A stretch of DNA of 64,000 nt from Streptomyces sp. NBC_00576 (GTDB taxonomy: Bacteria; Actinomycetota; Actinomycetes; Streptomycetales; Streptomycetaceae): contig NZ_CP107780.1 of the NCBI RefSeq assembly GCF_036345175.1, positions 3,720,001 through 3,784,000 of the forward strand, given 5' to 3'. The position numbers and the translations under genes are program-made. Shown one piece after another: positions 1-8,686 of this stretch; position 1 is the stretch's first letter, and each line of letters starts with the position of its first letter. Under the pieces are notes generated by a model. That model did not search any database, was not told the origin of the DNA, and saw only the letters and a list, made by a program, of their open reading frames with translations.

Positions 1-136
1 CGACGGCAAGCGTGAAGGGGGTCGCCGTCCGGGAGTCGTGCAGCAGCCGGGCCAGCTCCCGCGCGGCCCGCCCGGTGCCGAGCAAATCGGCCTGCGGCAC
101 GGTCACGGGCTCGTCGTTCAGCAGCGAGAACCTCAT
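1..136 (-). CDS. KAP-like P-loop NTPase, N-terminal fragment cut by window edge
   Basis: Only the first 45 codons are present, and the gene runs off the left edge. The ATG at 136 follows a purine-rich GAGGGGGG about 9 bases upstream. The visible part contains LLGTGRAARELARLL and then a segment ending TPFTLAV. In KAP-type and related STAND NTPases such a lead-in precedes the Walker A loop, which would lie just outside the window. The family call is inference from this short N-terminus; the ATPase motifs themselves are not visible. Confidence 0.5.
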   Translation of the reverse strand, partial: MRFSLLNDEPVTVPQADLLGTGRAARELARLLHDSRTATPFTLAV

Positions 137-256
137 GCGCCGCCGCCCCCCTCGATAAGATCGCCGAGGTCAACATACCCAGGTCCAGAGCTAGTTGGGC
201 CCCTTTGCAGAGCACAGGCGCGGCAAGGCCCCACAGCGCCGCGCGCGCCCTCACCC

Positions 257-832
257 CTACGGGTGCAACTTCTCCCCCTTCGCCAGCATCGCCACGTACT
301 TCTCGATCCGACGCACCCGGGTCTCGGCCCTCTTCGCTTCCTGGACGCGGTGCAGGATCGCGTAGCGGTTCTGCCGGTCCAGGGTCTCGAAGAACGCAGC
401 CGCGGCCGGCTCGGCGGTCAGGGCCGCCGCGAGGTCGTCCGGCACGGTGGCGGTCCTCGGGCTGTCGTACGCCGCTTCCCAGCGGCCGTCCGCCTTGGCC
501 CGGTCGATCTCCGCCAGCCCGGGCGGACGCATCCGGCCCTGTTCGATCAAGGCGGCCACCTTGTCCCGGTTGACCTTGGACCACCTGCTGCGCGCCCTGC
601 GCGGGGTGAACCGCTGCAGCCACCACTCATCGTCGAGCCCAGCCTTCTGGCCGTCGATCCACCCGTAACAGAGCGCCACGTCGAGCGCCTGGGCGTAGTC
701 CAGCGCGACGATTCCGGGGCCCTTCTTACGGAGCTTGAGCCAGATGCCGGGCGAGGCGGCGTGGTTCTCGCCGAGCCATGTCTCGAACGCCTCGGCGGAT
801 GCGAAGACGACGGTCTCCCTGTCCTGAGTCAT
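257..832 (-). CDS. YdeI/OmdA-like protein
   Basis: Protein of 191 aa resembling the YdeI/OmdA (bacteriocin-protection, YdeI-like) family. Features typical of that family are FASAEAFETWLGENH near the start, the conserved CYGWIDGQKAGLD segment around residues 55-70, FTPRRARSRWSKVN, and the C-terminal RRIEKYVAMLAKGEK helix. The biochemical role of the family is unsettled. I chose the ATG at 832 (MTQDRETVVF) because family members begin just before the FxSxxxFxxWL helix; a GTG at 877 would add 15 unlikely residues. The shine-dalgarno before 832 is weak (CCGGG). The gene stands alone, and the region to 988 holds no other gene. Confidence 0.8.
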   Translation of the reverse strand: MTQDRETVVFASAEAFETWLGENHAASPGIWLKLRKKGPGIVALDYAQALDVALCYGWIDGQKAGLDDEWWLQRFTPRRARSRWSKVNRDKVAALIEQGRMRPPGLAEIDRAKADGRWEAAYDSPRTATVPDDLAAALTAEPAAAAFFETLDRQNRYAILHRVQEAKRAETRVRRIEKYVAMLAKGEKLHP

Positions 833-988
833 CCCGGCAGCGAACCACACCCGGCCGACACCCCGTACCGAAAACACGTTCGACTTGCGCGCAGTACGTC
901 ATGGCACCACCCCGCTACCGCTCCGCCCGCCGCCCGACCTGCGAAGGCGCGGCACATGGGAAAGAGCTCCGTACACAAGGACCACATC

Positions 989-1252
989 ATGAACGACGCG
1001 GACAAGCATGAACCCGAGAGTGTGGCGGAGGAGCCGAGGCTGTGGCAGGTGAATATCGCCTTGGTGACAACATCGGCCAAGCACGAGGAGCTCATGGACC
1101 GGCTCGTAGACGTACTGTGCCCGGACCCGCGGCATGAAGGTCCGTGTCCCATCCCCTGGGCAATGAACAGCGTGGCCGGCGACTCTCTTTCAGCGAAGAA
1201 GCGAAAGGCCCTCCTGAAGGAGATCGAGGAGACCAACGGGGATCCGGCCTGA
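989..1252 (+). CDS. small conserved hypothetical protein
   Basis: An 87-aa soluble acidic protein whose start at 989 follows AAGGA about 8 bases upstream. It contains LWQVNIALVTTSAKHEELMDR and two cysteines in LCPDPRHEGPCPIPW, and ends in a Lys/Glu-rich helix (KKRKALLKEIEE). I recognise no characterised domain. Codon use and a good ribosome-binding site support it as real. It converges on the three-gene cluster at 1326-2493, and a hairpin lies between the two. Confidence 0.55.
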   Translation: MNDADKHEPESVAEEPRLWQVNIALVTTSAKHEELMDRLVDVLCPDPRHEGPCPIPWAMNSVAGDSLSAKKRKALLKEIEETNGDPA

Positions 1253-1290
1253 CGCCACGGCACTCAGTGAGGCGTTCTCCCTCCCGACTG

Positions 1291-1337
1291 CCAGGTCAGC
1301 GACCCGCGGGGAAGATCTCCGCAGGTCACTGACCTGG
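1291..1337. terminator. hairpin between convergent genes
   Basis: A perfect 9-bp outer stem (CCAGGTCAG at 1291-1299 with CTGACCTGG at 1329-1337) encloses a GCGGGGA/TCTCCGC inner stem. It lies between genes converging from both sides and overlaps the stop region of the minus-strand gene. There is no clear T-tract, so termination is inferred. Confidence 0.5.
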
Positions 1338-1730
1338 CCGGTTGCCTGGAGACGCAGAAGTCATGGGCGGACACGGACACTGCTGACCATCATCGGCGCA
1401 GATCAAAGGCAGGAACAGCACAGGTCGGGCGGACCACTCGACACGCGTCTCCCCTGAGGACGCGACGAACGCATACGGTTCGCCGGCCCGGAGCCGCATG
1501 ACCCCCTCCCACTGACCGTGGTCGAGCCACCGGAACGCCCGCTCGGTGTCCTCGGGGTCGAACGCGGAGAGCAGGACACGCACGGCGAGGCGCATCCACA
1601 CCAGCGCCCGTTCCGGGGTATCGACCGCGTTCGCTCGGAGTCTTGCCCCGCCGTTGCCGCCATCTGCCATGGCGTACGCGGTGAACTCGCACCACCAGCC
1701 CTGCCGAACGAAGGACCCGGGACGGTGCAT
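1326..1730 (-). CDS. hypothetical protein, third gene of ATPase cluster
   Basis: A 134-aa protein starting at ATG 1730 that overlaps the stop of the preceding gene by one base (TGATG), so translation is probably coupled. Its middle reads ERALVWMRLAVRVLLSAFDPEDTERAFRWLDHG, a helical Trp/Arg-rich segment, followed by strand-like residues and a Pro/Cys-rich tail. I see no signal peptide or membrane segment and recognise no domain. The neighbours are an RsbW-like ATPase and a divergent XRE/DUF397 pair, so a regulatory accessory role is possible but unproven. Confidence 0.65.
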   Translation of the reverse strand: MHRPGSFVRQGWWCEFTAYAMADGGNGGARLRANAVDTPERALVWMRLAVRVLLSAFDPEDTERAFRWLDHGQWEGVMRLRAGEPYAFVASSGETRVEWSARPVLFLPLICADDGQQCPCPPMTSASPGNRPGQ

Positions 1731-2092
1731 CAGGCTGCGGCGCACGTCGCCTCCTGGTCGGCATCGTGGCGTACGAGGACAACGGGGGCGACGGCTAGTA
1801 CGTACCGCACGTCGCCGTCGCAGATCGTGTACGCGTACGTCTCCTGCTGGCCGAGCCGCAGCAAGGCTCGCGCGTGCTCGCAACCGTCGGACATCCACGC
1901 CCGCACCGGAGCGGCAGCCGGTGGGTCGAGCTGGTCCACGATGTGTCCGGCCCGCCGCACCAGCCAAACCATGGCGAGCCAGGCAGACTTGGAGCGGTGG
2001 CCGCCGAGTTCGTACAGCGAGCGATTGGAGACCGTGTACGCCACGCAGCCCACATCGAAGGCGGTGGGCGGCGCGAGCCCCGCGCTCAACAC
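1730..2092 (-). CDS. hypothetical protein, second gene of ATPase cluster
   Basis: A 120-aa protein starting at GTG 2092, chosen because GGGGGAG lies about 4 bases upstream and the start overlaps the stop of the ATPase gene by 7 bases. Recognisable stretches include CVAYTVSNRSLYELGGHRSKSAWLA and ETYAYTICDGDVRYVLAVAP, and the protein ends in EATCAAA. No domain is recognised. Overlaps at both ends make it the middle cistron of a three-gene unit, which suggests the products are needed in fixed proportion. Confidence 0.65.
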   Translation of the reverse strand: MLSAGLAPPTAFDVGCVAYTVSNRSLYELGGHRSKSAWLAMVWLVRRAGHIVDQLDPPAAAPVRAWMSDGCEHARALLRLGQQETYAYTICDGDVRYVLAVAPVVLVRHDADQEATCAAA

Positions 2093-2493
2093 GCCGCTCC
2101 CCCACGGTTGATGACCAGGTGAGCCCAGACCGTCTTGCCGGTCTCCCTGGGCCGCACGCCCCACTTGTCGGACAGCCCCTCGACGATGACCAGCCCGCGC
2201 CCGCCGACGCCACCAGGATCCGCGTCGCACCTTTCGGGCATCCGCCACTGGAACGAGTCCGACACCTCGACGATCAGTACGCCGTCACGCCGACGCAGCC
2301 CCACCTCGAAGAACTCGCCGACCCCCTTGGCATGCACGACCGCGTTGGCCGCCAGCTCGCACACGATCGACTCCGCGTCGTCGGCCAGTTCGCCGAGCAG
2401 CCACAGGGTCAATATCGCGCGGACGTGGTCACGGGCGACCGGCACCGACTCCTTCCGTAAACGGAACCTTTTGTTGTGCGTGCGCCCGGACAT
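2086..2493 (-). CDS. RsbW-like ATP-binding (HATPase_c) regulatory protein
   Basis: A 135-aa histidine-kinase-like ATPase of the anti-sigma/RsbW type. Motifs are visible in order: the N-box CELAANAVVHA near residue 45, the G1-like VEVSDSF near 75, and the G2-like GGRGLVIVEGLSDKWG near 97. There is no HisKA domain, so it would act by binding a partner rather than by phosphotransfer in two-component fashion. ATG 2493 is preceded by AGGAGG at ideal spacing. It heads a coupled three-gene unit, divergent from an XRE/DUF397 pair. In Streptomyces this trio (ATPase, XRE with DUF5753, DUF397) recurs at loci related to whiJ and affects development; the role here is inferred from that. Confidence 0.88.
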   Translation of the reverse strand: MSGRTHNKRFRLRKESVPVARDHVRAILTLWLLGELADDAESIVCELAANAVVHAKGVGEFFEVGLRRRDGVLIVEVSDSFQWRMPERCDADPGGVGGRGLVIVEGLSDKWGVRPRETGKTVWAHLVINRGGAAC

Positions 2494-2700
2494 GCGTCCT
2501 CCTGCGGGTTACGGACACGCGGAACCAGTCACCTCCCGTGTTCACTCAAGAACGGAAGGTCACGCAACGAACGTAGCGTGGGATCGAGTAGCTACGCAAT
2601 GAAATCTCGATGCAAGCTTGCATCACACTCATCAGGCAACTCGCTGGCGGGCACACCAAGCTGGTGGGCAGACTGGGAACCAGCACTGAAAGGGGGCGGC

Positions 2701-3579
2701 ATGTCATCAGGTGGACGGCCTGCGATTCGTGGCCGACGACTCGGGACCGCGCTGCGCAAGTACCGCGAAGGTCTTCGGTTCGACCTGAAGGACGCGGCCG
2801 AAGCCGTCGGTTGCTCAACGTCCAAGATCAGCCGACTGGAGTCGGGGCAGTCGGCGGCACGCGTAGGGGACGTACGCATCCTCCTCGACCTCTACCAGAT
2901 CGAGGACGCGGAGCGGCGCGCTCAGCTCGAGAACCTGGCGCGCCGGAGCAACAAGCGCGGCTGGTGGGCGGACTACCAAGCGACGTTCAAGGACGAGTTC
3001 GCCGACTTCGTGACGCTGGAAGCGGACGCGTCCTTCATCCGTACCTGGCAGACCATGTTCATCCCCGGAATCCTCCAGACCCCCGAGTACACGCGAGTGA
3101 TCTTCGAGGGAAATCCGTCGATAATGCCGGAAGACAGAATCGAAGAGAGCATCAAGGTCCGCCAGGAGCGCCGCCGGACCTTCGAGGAGACGGGCGCGCG
3201 CTTCGCCGCCGTCATCTGGGAGCCCGTGCTCACCTCCCCGATGCCGAGCCGTTCGGATCACCGCGAACAGATCGAGCACATCGTCCAGGTCGCGCGGCGG
3301 AAGAACGTGACGATCCAGATCCTTCCGCAGAGCCAATGGGCACCGGCAAGGGTCGCCAACCCCTTCGTCGCCTTCTCCTTCGACAAGGAATGGGCTCCCG
3401 AAGCCGTAGCTTTCGACGCGCTGCGAAGCACACTGATCATCGAGGACGAGGAAGAACTGGCTTACTACGGGCACGCTTTCGACACGCTGCGGTCCGCCGC
3501 GCTGAGCCCCGAGGAGAGCCTCGCGTTCCTCCGGCAGACGATTGACAGCATCTCCCAGGAAGAAGAGGCAAGTGAGTAA
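2701..3579 (+). CDS. XRE-family regulator with DUF5753 domain
   Basis: A 292-aa DNA-binding protein. An N-terminal helix-turn-helix spans about residues 12-70 (LGTALRKYREG ... DAAEAVGCSTSKISRLESG). A DUF5753 effector-like domain follows, including FADFVTLEADASFIRTW, IPGILQTPEYTR and VTIQILPQSQWA. ATG 2701 is preceded by GGGGG at about 5 bases. The downstream DUF397 gene overlaps its 3' end. In Streptomyces these regulators work with their small DUF397 partner, and the divergent ATPase is a common neighbour. It probably binds the 2494-2700 intergenic region, although I found no clear palindrome there. Confidence 0.92.
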   Translation: MSSGGRPAIRGRRLGTALRKYREGLRFDLKDAAEAVGCSTSKISRLESGQSAARVGDVRILLDLYQIEDAERRAQLENLARRSNKRGWWADYQATFKDEFADFVTLEADASFIRTWQTMFIPGILQTPEYTRVIFEGNPSIMPEDRIEESIKVRQERRRTFEETGARFAAVIWEPVLTSPMPSRSDHREQIEHIVQVARRKNVTIQILPQSQWAPARVANPFVAFSFDKEWAPEAVAFDALRSTLIIEDEEELAYYGHAFDTLRSAALSPEESLAFLRQTIDSISQEEEASE

Positions 3580-3784
3580 GAACCGGAACATCGTCACGGC
3601 CTTCAGGAAGTCGTCGGCCTCGTCGGCGACGGGCAACAACGACTGCGTAGAGGTAGCCCAAACCGCCGACGGAGGCCGCGCGATACGCGACAGCAAGGCA
3701 CCTCACGGCCCCGTCCTCTTCTTCGCCCCCGCGGAGTGGAATGCCTTCAGCACGGGCGTCAATGATGGAGAGTTCGGCGGCTGA
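3572..3784 (+). CDS. DUF397 protein
   Basis: A 70-aa DUF397 protein. It contains the family signatures FRKSSASSATGNNDCVEVA, IRDSKAPHGPVLFF and EWNAFSTGVNDGEFG. I chose the GTG at 3572, which overlaps the end of the XRE gene by 8 bases and is preceded by AAGAGG. Family members partner with the adjacent XRE regulator, by analogy with the WhiJ/DUF397 and Scr1/Scr2 pairs. The tight overlap supports co-translation. Confidence 0.92.
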   Translation: MSKNRNIVTAFRKSSASSATGNNDCVEVAQTADGGRAIRDSKAPHGPVLFFAPAEWNAFSTGVNDGEFGG

Positions 3785-4031
3785 GCACGATGACGCGAGA
3801 CACCCGCCGTCCACTGCCTGAGCCGGTGCTGGTGGCAGTGCTTCGAACGGTGCAGGAGTACACCCCGCGGGGCAACGTGTGAGGGGTCGGACCTTCGGAG
3901 TGACAGGCCTCGGTGCGGTCGGCGCCCACTTCGTCGGGCTGCTCCGCCTCAGCGCAGCTTCTGGCCCCCGTGGGTCGCCGGGCCGATGGGCCGATGGAGC
4001 CCGAACCGCCGACATCCCGCACGACAACTAA
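3785..4031 (+). other. gene-poor stretch before integrase remnant
   Basis: No complete gene is seen. A 30-codon frame at 3790-3882 (MTRDTRRPLPEPVLVAVLRT...) lacks a good ribosome-binding site. The stretch may be decayed sequence that once held the N-terminal part of the following recombinase. Confidence 0.4.
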
Positions 4032-5099
4032 TGGAGTACGCGCGGGTTCCCGCCAACTGTTGGTGAACCTCACTGGCTCGGAGTCGAGAACGCCCTCCAC
4101 GAGCGCGACGTCCACGACTTGGCTCGCCTCCAGACGCACCTCGCGGCCAAGCCTGTCTGCCAGTTCCTGCGCACCCGTGGCCTGCTCGTCGACGACCCCG
4201 GACTGCACCGGGACCGCGATCTGGCCTGGATCGAGAGGGCTCTGGCCACGCTGCCCCAACCCGTCGCCGAGGAGGTCGACGCATGGGTGCAGGCGCTGCG
4301 CGGCCAGGGCCCCCGGGAAAACGAGCCGCGCAGCTGGGAGGGCATCCGCCGCTACCTGAGCAACCTGCGGCCCGTCCTCAATGCGTGGACGGCGGCCGGC
4401 ATGACGACGCTTCGGGAAGTCACCGCAGACCACATCCAGGCCACGATGGACGGTCTGGAGGGGACCGTCCGCCGCCAGCGCGCCACCGCTTTGCGCAGCC
4501 TGTTCCGGGCGCTCAAGCGCGAACGGCTGGTCTTCCGCGATCTTGTTCGCCACCTTCCCGTGGGCGATCTGACCGGCATCCCACGGCCGGTTCCCTCCGA
4601 CGTGCTGGCCGGCCTGCTCGACCAAGCCGCCACCCCGTTCGCGCGGCTCGCCATCGCTCTGGCAGCCATCCATGCTGTCCCCGCCGCAGAGATCCGCACC
4701 GCACTCACCGCCGACCTGAACCTCTCCCGCGGAACCCTCGAACTGCGCCGCGGCCTGCGTCGGCACACCCTCTACCTGGAGGAACTCACCCACCGCCTGG
4801 CCGCCGACTGGCTCACCTACCGTCACCAGCGCTGGCCCACCAGCGCCAACCCCCACCTGCTGGTCACCCAGAAGACCGCCCCCGACCCGGACTACCCGGC
4901 CGTGCACCGAATCACCATGCAGAAGGTCCTGCCCAAGGGACAGACCCTCGACAGGCTGCGCCAGGACCGGATCCTCGACGAAGCGTTCACCACCGGCGAC
5001 CCGCTCACACTCATGAGGCTCCTCGGCATCACTGAGGCGACCGCCATGCGCTATGTCGGCACCGCCTACCCGGAGCGAACCGCGAAGCTGCTCAGGTAG
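4032..5099 (+). pseudogene. 5'-truncated tyrosine-recombinase-like protein
   Basis: The frame is open from a stop at 4029-4031 to 5099 but has no ATG or GTG start; the first usable codon is a TTG at 4119 with no ribosome-binding site. The product has an N-terminal SAM-like core-binding region (RYLSNLRPVLNAWTAAGMTTL ... RRQRATALRSLFRAL) and a C-terminal catalytic-like part ending LGITEATAMRYVGTAYPER, where the Tyr sits in the expected place. The first catalytic Arg (usually TGLR) reads HAVPAAEIRT, and the usual HxLRH is replaced by LDRLRQDR, so activity is doubtful. It is probably a remnant of an integrated element, or one of the degenerate integrase-like genes common in Streptomyces. Confidence 0.65.
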
Positions 5100-5122
5100 C
5101 GGCACTGTTACCGGGCGCCAGG

Positions 5123-6304
5123 TCACGGCTGCTGGAATGCGACCTCAGGATGAGTGGCCGTGGGGCCATCGAGGAGCGGCTGCGATATGTCCCGCAGGTG
5201 AAGGTCAAGGAAGGCTGATACGTAGTCGCGGGTTATGCGCCACCCGCGTTCTCCGGACAGCGGTATAGCAGGGTCCGACAGGCCCAACTGCCCGGCCAGA
5301 TACGGCAGGTCCGTGAAGGAGAAGTGTTCGGCGCCAGCCACGGTCAGCCAGCGTTTCCAGCCGTTCAGGTGTTTCCATGCCTTAGGCCAGTCGGTTGTCG
5401 GGCTGCTGGGGCTGTGGGTGGACTCGGCGCCGAGCATCATGAACGGGCGCCCGCCGAGCCCTGCCGCAGCAGGGTGCAGAAAGAAGTCACCGTCCAGGTC
5501 GAACCCCGCCCGCACACGACCGTCGGCGGCCATGGTTGCCACCGCGGTCGCACCCCCGATCGAATGCCCGCCGATTCCGATCCTGTTCGGGTCGATCACT
5601 TGGGACAGCACCCCGGCCTGTCGGCCGCTGGTCAACTCGCTGATCACGAAGGACATGTCCTTGGCCCGGCCGCGCACGACAGCCGCCTGCTCCTCTGGAG
5701 TGTCGACCCGTTCACAGGCCACACAGGTCAGCATCCGGCCCCCGGGGAAAGCAGTGCCGACGGATTCGTACGCGTGGTCCACCGAGGCGACGACGTAGCC
5801 TCGACTCGCGAGATCGTCAGCGAGCGAGGTCAGTGTGGTGCGCGGCATCGAGAAGCCCGGGGAGAGCAGCACCAGGGGGAAGCGCCCTGGCGCCGGGCGA
5901 GTGCCCACGTACGCATGGGTACGCGCCCCGGCAACCGTTTCGGAGGGCACCACACCACCGAGTCCCCTCGCCTCCAAGAGGACTTGCGCCTCCTCGTCGG
6001 TCATGTATGCCGCGGGTAGTCCACTCGCCGAGCGTGCCGGGTAGGACACCGTCACCATCAGCTCCCGGTTACCGGCCGCCGGCACCCATGGATCGGTGCG
6101 GTTCCGGTCGACCAGGTGCAGGGTGCGGCGGCCCACGGGGTACGGACCGGCGGGGGACGGTAGTTCTAACCCGCTGCTGTATGGGACTTGGGGCGCGGCT
6201 TGCGCGGCGTTGGCGGAGGCGGCCGGTGTGGCACCCAAAAGCGGCGCAGACAGGGCCAGGGTGAGCAGAGTGGCCACAGTGGCCCTGCGATGTCTGGAGA
6301 TCAT
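5123..6304 (-). CDS. secreted alpha/beta hydrolase (PAF-acetylhydrolase-like)
   Basis: A 393-aa exported hydrolase. The signal peptide covers about residues 1-34 (hydrophobic TLLTLALSAPLLGATPAASA). The nucleophile elbow GHSIGG lies near residue 247, the candidate acid is in AGFDLDGDFF, and the His is in AGAEHFSF near 325, giving a complete triad. PLVLLSPGFSMPRTT supplies the oxyanion region, as in platelet-activating-factor acetylhydrolase and polyester-hydrolase-like enzymes. The substrate is unknown but is probably an extracellular lipid or ester. CVAC near residue 188 could form a disulfide. The gene is monocistronic and divergent from the VOC genes across 250 bases. Confidence 0.85.
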   Translation of the reverse strand: MISRHRRATVATLLTLALSAPLLGATPAASANAAQAAPQVPYSSGLELPSPAGPYPVGRRTLHLVDRNRTDPWVPAAGNRELMVTVSYPARSASGLPAAYMTDEEAQVLLEARGLGGVVPSETVAGARTHAYVGTRPAPGRFPLVLLSPGFSMPRTTLTSLADDLASRGYVVASVDHAYESVGTAFPGGRMLTCVACERVDTPEEQAAVVRGRAKDMSFVISELTSGRQAGVLSQVIDPNRIGIGGHSIGGATAVATMAADGRVRAGFDLDGDFFLHPAAAGLGGRPFMMLGAESTHSPSSPTTDWPKAWKHLNGWKRWLTVAGAEHFSFTDLPYLAGQLGLSDPAIPLSGERGWRITRDYVSAFLDLHLRDISQPLLDGPTATHPEVAFQQP

Positions 6305-6554
6305 GCAGTCGAAGCTAGGCCCTGGTTCTCCACAACACGTCCGGCTCCAGGGTTACTTGGTCGTACCCCTGTCGGCGGATCCCGTCAGACCCCGGTATCA
6401 CACAGATGAGGGCGCGGTCTGCACAGTCGATCTACACACCAGCATCGAGGAACCCATCTACCTGACTCCCCAAAAGCGGAAGTCTCGTCCGAGTTCTGAA
6501 GGTCTGACCCGCAGGAATCCGGGAACCCACGCGTTTCACAGGAGTACTGACGGC

Positions 6555-6908
6555 ATGGCGAACCGCTGGGTCGGAGTGACGGTCGACTGCGTCGACGTGC
6601 AAAGGACGGCGGCCTTTTGGAGCGTACTGCTGGACCGCCCGCCGGGGTCGGCCCAGCCCGGCTGGGTCTACCTCGGCCATCCCGGCGACCCGCAGCCCCG
6701 TCTCGTCTTCCAGCCCGTGACCGAGCCGAAGCACGGCAAGGTCCGCCTGCACCTCGACGTCGCAGTCGACGACATCGAAGCGGGCATCGCCCAGGTCCTC
6801 GCCCTCGGCGGCCGGTTCACCGGCGAACGGCACGACTACGACGAGGGCGTGGTCGTCGTGATGGCCGATCCCGAAGATCACGAGTTCTGCCTGGTCCACT
6901 ATTACTGA
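6555..6908 (+). CDS. VOC-family (glyoxalase-like) protein
   Basis: A 117-aa single VOC module beginning MANRWVGVTVDCVDVQRTAAFWSVLLDRPP, with a PRLVFQPV strand, KVRLHLDVAVDDIE in the middle, and the closing MADPEDHEFCLV typical of the family. Likely metal ligands are the His in RLHLDV and the Glu in HEFCLV. The substrate cannot be read from sequence; such proteins include antibiotic-binding and glyoxalase-like types. It is followed 33 bases later by a second VOC gene, and the two are probably cotranscribed. Confidence 0.82.
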   Translation: MANRWVGVTVDCVDVQRTAAFWSVLLDRPPGSAQPGWVYLGHPGDPQPRLVFQPVTEPKHGKVRLHLDVAVDDIEAGIAQVLALGGRFTGERHDYDEGVVVVMADPEDHEFCLVHYY

Positions 6909-6941
6909 CCCGCCGCAGTCAACCGATCGCCCGGAGGTGCT

Positions 6942-7319
6942 GTGTCCCTGCAGATGAAGTTGCGTGCGATAACACTCGACTGCCCTGACCCACTGGCTCT
7001 GGTGGCGTTCTATCAGCAGGCCACCGGCCTCGAACCCCACCCGAAATCCGACGCCGACTTCGCCGGGCTCACCGGTGAGGACGGGCTCTTCATCGGCTTC
7101 CAACGCGTCGACGACTACCAGGCTCCGCGCTGGCCCGACCGGACGGTTCCCCAGCAGATTCATCTCGACTTCGCGGTTGACGACCTGGACAGGGCCGAGG
7201 CCCGCCTGCTGGAACTGGGCGCGGGCAAACCGGATCACCAGCCGAATGAGGACAGGTGGCGGGTCCTCACTGATCCGGCCGGTCACCCCTTCTGCGTGGT
7301 CGGAGACAAGCGCTCTTGA
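6942..7319 (+). CDS. VOC-family (glyoxalase-like) protein
   Basis: A 125-aa VOC protein starting at GTG 6942, with GGAGGTG about 5 bases upstream. It begins MKLRAITLDCPDPLALVAFYQQATG, has QIHLDFAVDDLDRAEARLLELGA in the middle and ends DPAGHPFCVVGDK. It is similar in layout to the preceding gene but not a close copy, so they form a tandem pair that may bind related ligands. No catalytic assignment is possible from sequence alone. Confidence 0.82.
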   Translation: MSLQMKLRAITLDCPDPLALVAFYQQATGLEPHPKSDADFAGLTGEDGLFIGFQRVDDYQAPRWPDRTVPQQIHLDFAVDDLDRAEARLLELGAGKPDHQPNEDRWRVLTDPAGHPFCVVGDKRS

Positions 7320-7436
7320 TCAGGGGGGCGCGGGCGTGTGACCTGCCCGGCAACCCACCCGGCGCCCCACTCTTCCCCGTCTCAAGTGGTGGAAAACACG
7401 ACGCAGGATGCGTTACCCGGCCGTAAGCTCACGGAC

Positions 7437-8648
7437 ATGCAGCTGATCCAGTCGACCAAGCTAGCCAACGTCTGTTACGAGATCCGGGGCCCGGTTCTCG
7501 AAGAGGCGATGCGGCTTGAGGCGGCGGGGCATCGCATCCTCAAGCTGAACACCGGGAACCCGGCGGCCTTCGGCTTCGAGTGTCCGCCCGAGATCCTGGA
7601 GGACATCCTCCGCAACGTGTCGTCGGCCCACGGGTACGGCGACGCGAAGGGGCTGCTGGCGGCGCGCCGCGCGGTCGTCATGCACAACCAGACCCTCGGT
7701 ATCGAGACGGACGTCGAGCACGTCTTCATCGGCAACGGCGCCTCCGAGCTGATCGTCATGTCGATGCAGGCCCTGCTCGACGACGGCGACGAGGTGCTCG
7801 TACCCGCCCCCGACTACCCCCTGTGGACGGCGGCGGTCTCCCTCTCCGGCGGTACGGCGGTCCACTACCGCTGCGACGAGCAGGCCGACTGGATGCCGGA
7901 CCTCGCGGACATCGAGCGCAAGGTCACCGACCGCACCAAGGCGATCGTCATCATCAACCCGAACAACCCGACGGGCGCGGTGTACGACGACGCCATGCTC
8001 CGGGGGCTGACGGACATCGCCCGGCGCCACAACCTCCTCGTCTGCTCGGACGAGATCTACGACAAGATCCTGTACGACGGCACCACGCACACCTCGACCG
8101 CGAAGATCGCCCCCGACCTCCTCACGCTCACCTTCAACGGCATGTCGAAGGCGTACCGCGTCGCCGGTTACCGGGTCGGCTGGATGTCGATCTCCGGGCC
8201 CCGCGCGCACGCCGACTCGTACATCGAGGGCCTGACGATCCTGGCGAACATGCGCCTGTGCGCCAACATGCCGGGCCAGCACGGTGTCGTCGCGGCGCTC
8301 AGCGGGCGCCAGACCATCAACGACCTGGTGCTGCCGGGCGGGCGGCTCAAGGAGCAGATGGATGTCGCGTACGAGCTGCTCACGCAGATTCCGGGCGTCA
8401 GCTGTGTGAAGCCGAAGGGCGCGCTCTATCTCTTCCCGCGTCTCGACCCGAACGTCTTCAAGATCAAGGACGACCGGCGCATGGTCCTGGACCTGCTCCG
8501 CCGCGAGAAGATCATGGTCGTGCACGGTACGGGCTTCAACTGGCCGGAGAAGGATCACTTCCGCGTCGTCACACTGCCCACGGTCGGCGACCTGCGCGAC
8601 GCGGTGACCCGCATCGGCACCTTCCTGGACGGCTACAGCCAGCCGTAA
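7437..8648 (+). CDS. PLP-dependent class I aminotransferase (AlaA-like)
   Basis: A 403-aa fold-type I aminotransferase. It shows LNTGNPAAFGFECPPEIL near the N-terminus, GNGASELIVMSMQALLDDGDEVLVPAPDYPLW, IVIINPNNPTGAVYDD, the SDEIYDKILYDG segment, and the PLP lysine in NGMSKAYRVAGYRVGW. This pattern is that of AlaA-type glutamate-pyruvate aminotransferases. I chose ATG 7437 because family members begin with QSTKLANVCYEIRGP. No shine-dalgarno is obvious, so the mRNA may have a short leader. It is a housekeeping amino-acid enzyme of the cytoplasm. Confidence 0.92.
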   Translation: MQLIQSTKLANVCYEIRGPVLEEAMRLEAAGHRILKLNTGNPAAFGFECPPEILEDILRNVSSAHGYGDAKGLLAARRAVVMHNQTLGIETDVEHVFIGNGASELIVMSMQALLDDGDEVLVPAPDYPLWTAAVSLSGGTAVHYRCDEQADWMPDLADIERKVTDRTKAIVIINPNNPTGAVYDDAMLRGLTDIARRHNLLVCSDEIYDKILYDGTTHTSTAKIAPDLLTLTFNGMSKAYRVAGYRVGWMSISGPRAHADSYIEGLTILANMRLCANMPGQHGVVAALSGRQTINDLVLPGGRLKEQMDVAYELLTQIPGVSCVKPKGALYLFPRLDPNVFKIKDDRRMVLDLLRREKIMVVHGTGFNWPEKDHFRVVTLPTVGDLRDAVTRIGTFLDGYSQP

Positions 8649-8686
8649 CCGCGGGCACGACACCCCGTCCGCGATCGGGCTCAACT

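Noticed and set aside
38..988. Long plus-strand frame leading into the 989 gene
   Set aside because: The first 317 codons run antisense to the KAP-like start and the YdeI gene. Only the part from 989 has a ribosome site and protein-like composition.
3759..5126. Long minus-strand frame opposite the integrase remnant
   Set aside because: Long antisense frames are usual at 70% GC. The plus strand shows recombinase-like sequence, while the minus product is low-complexity Gly/Val/Gln.
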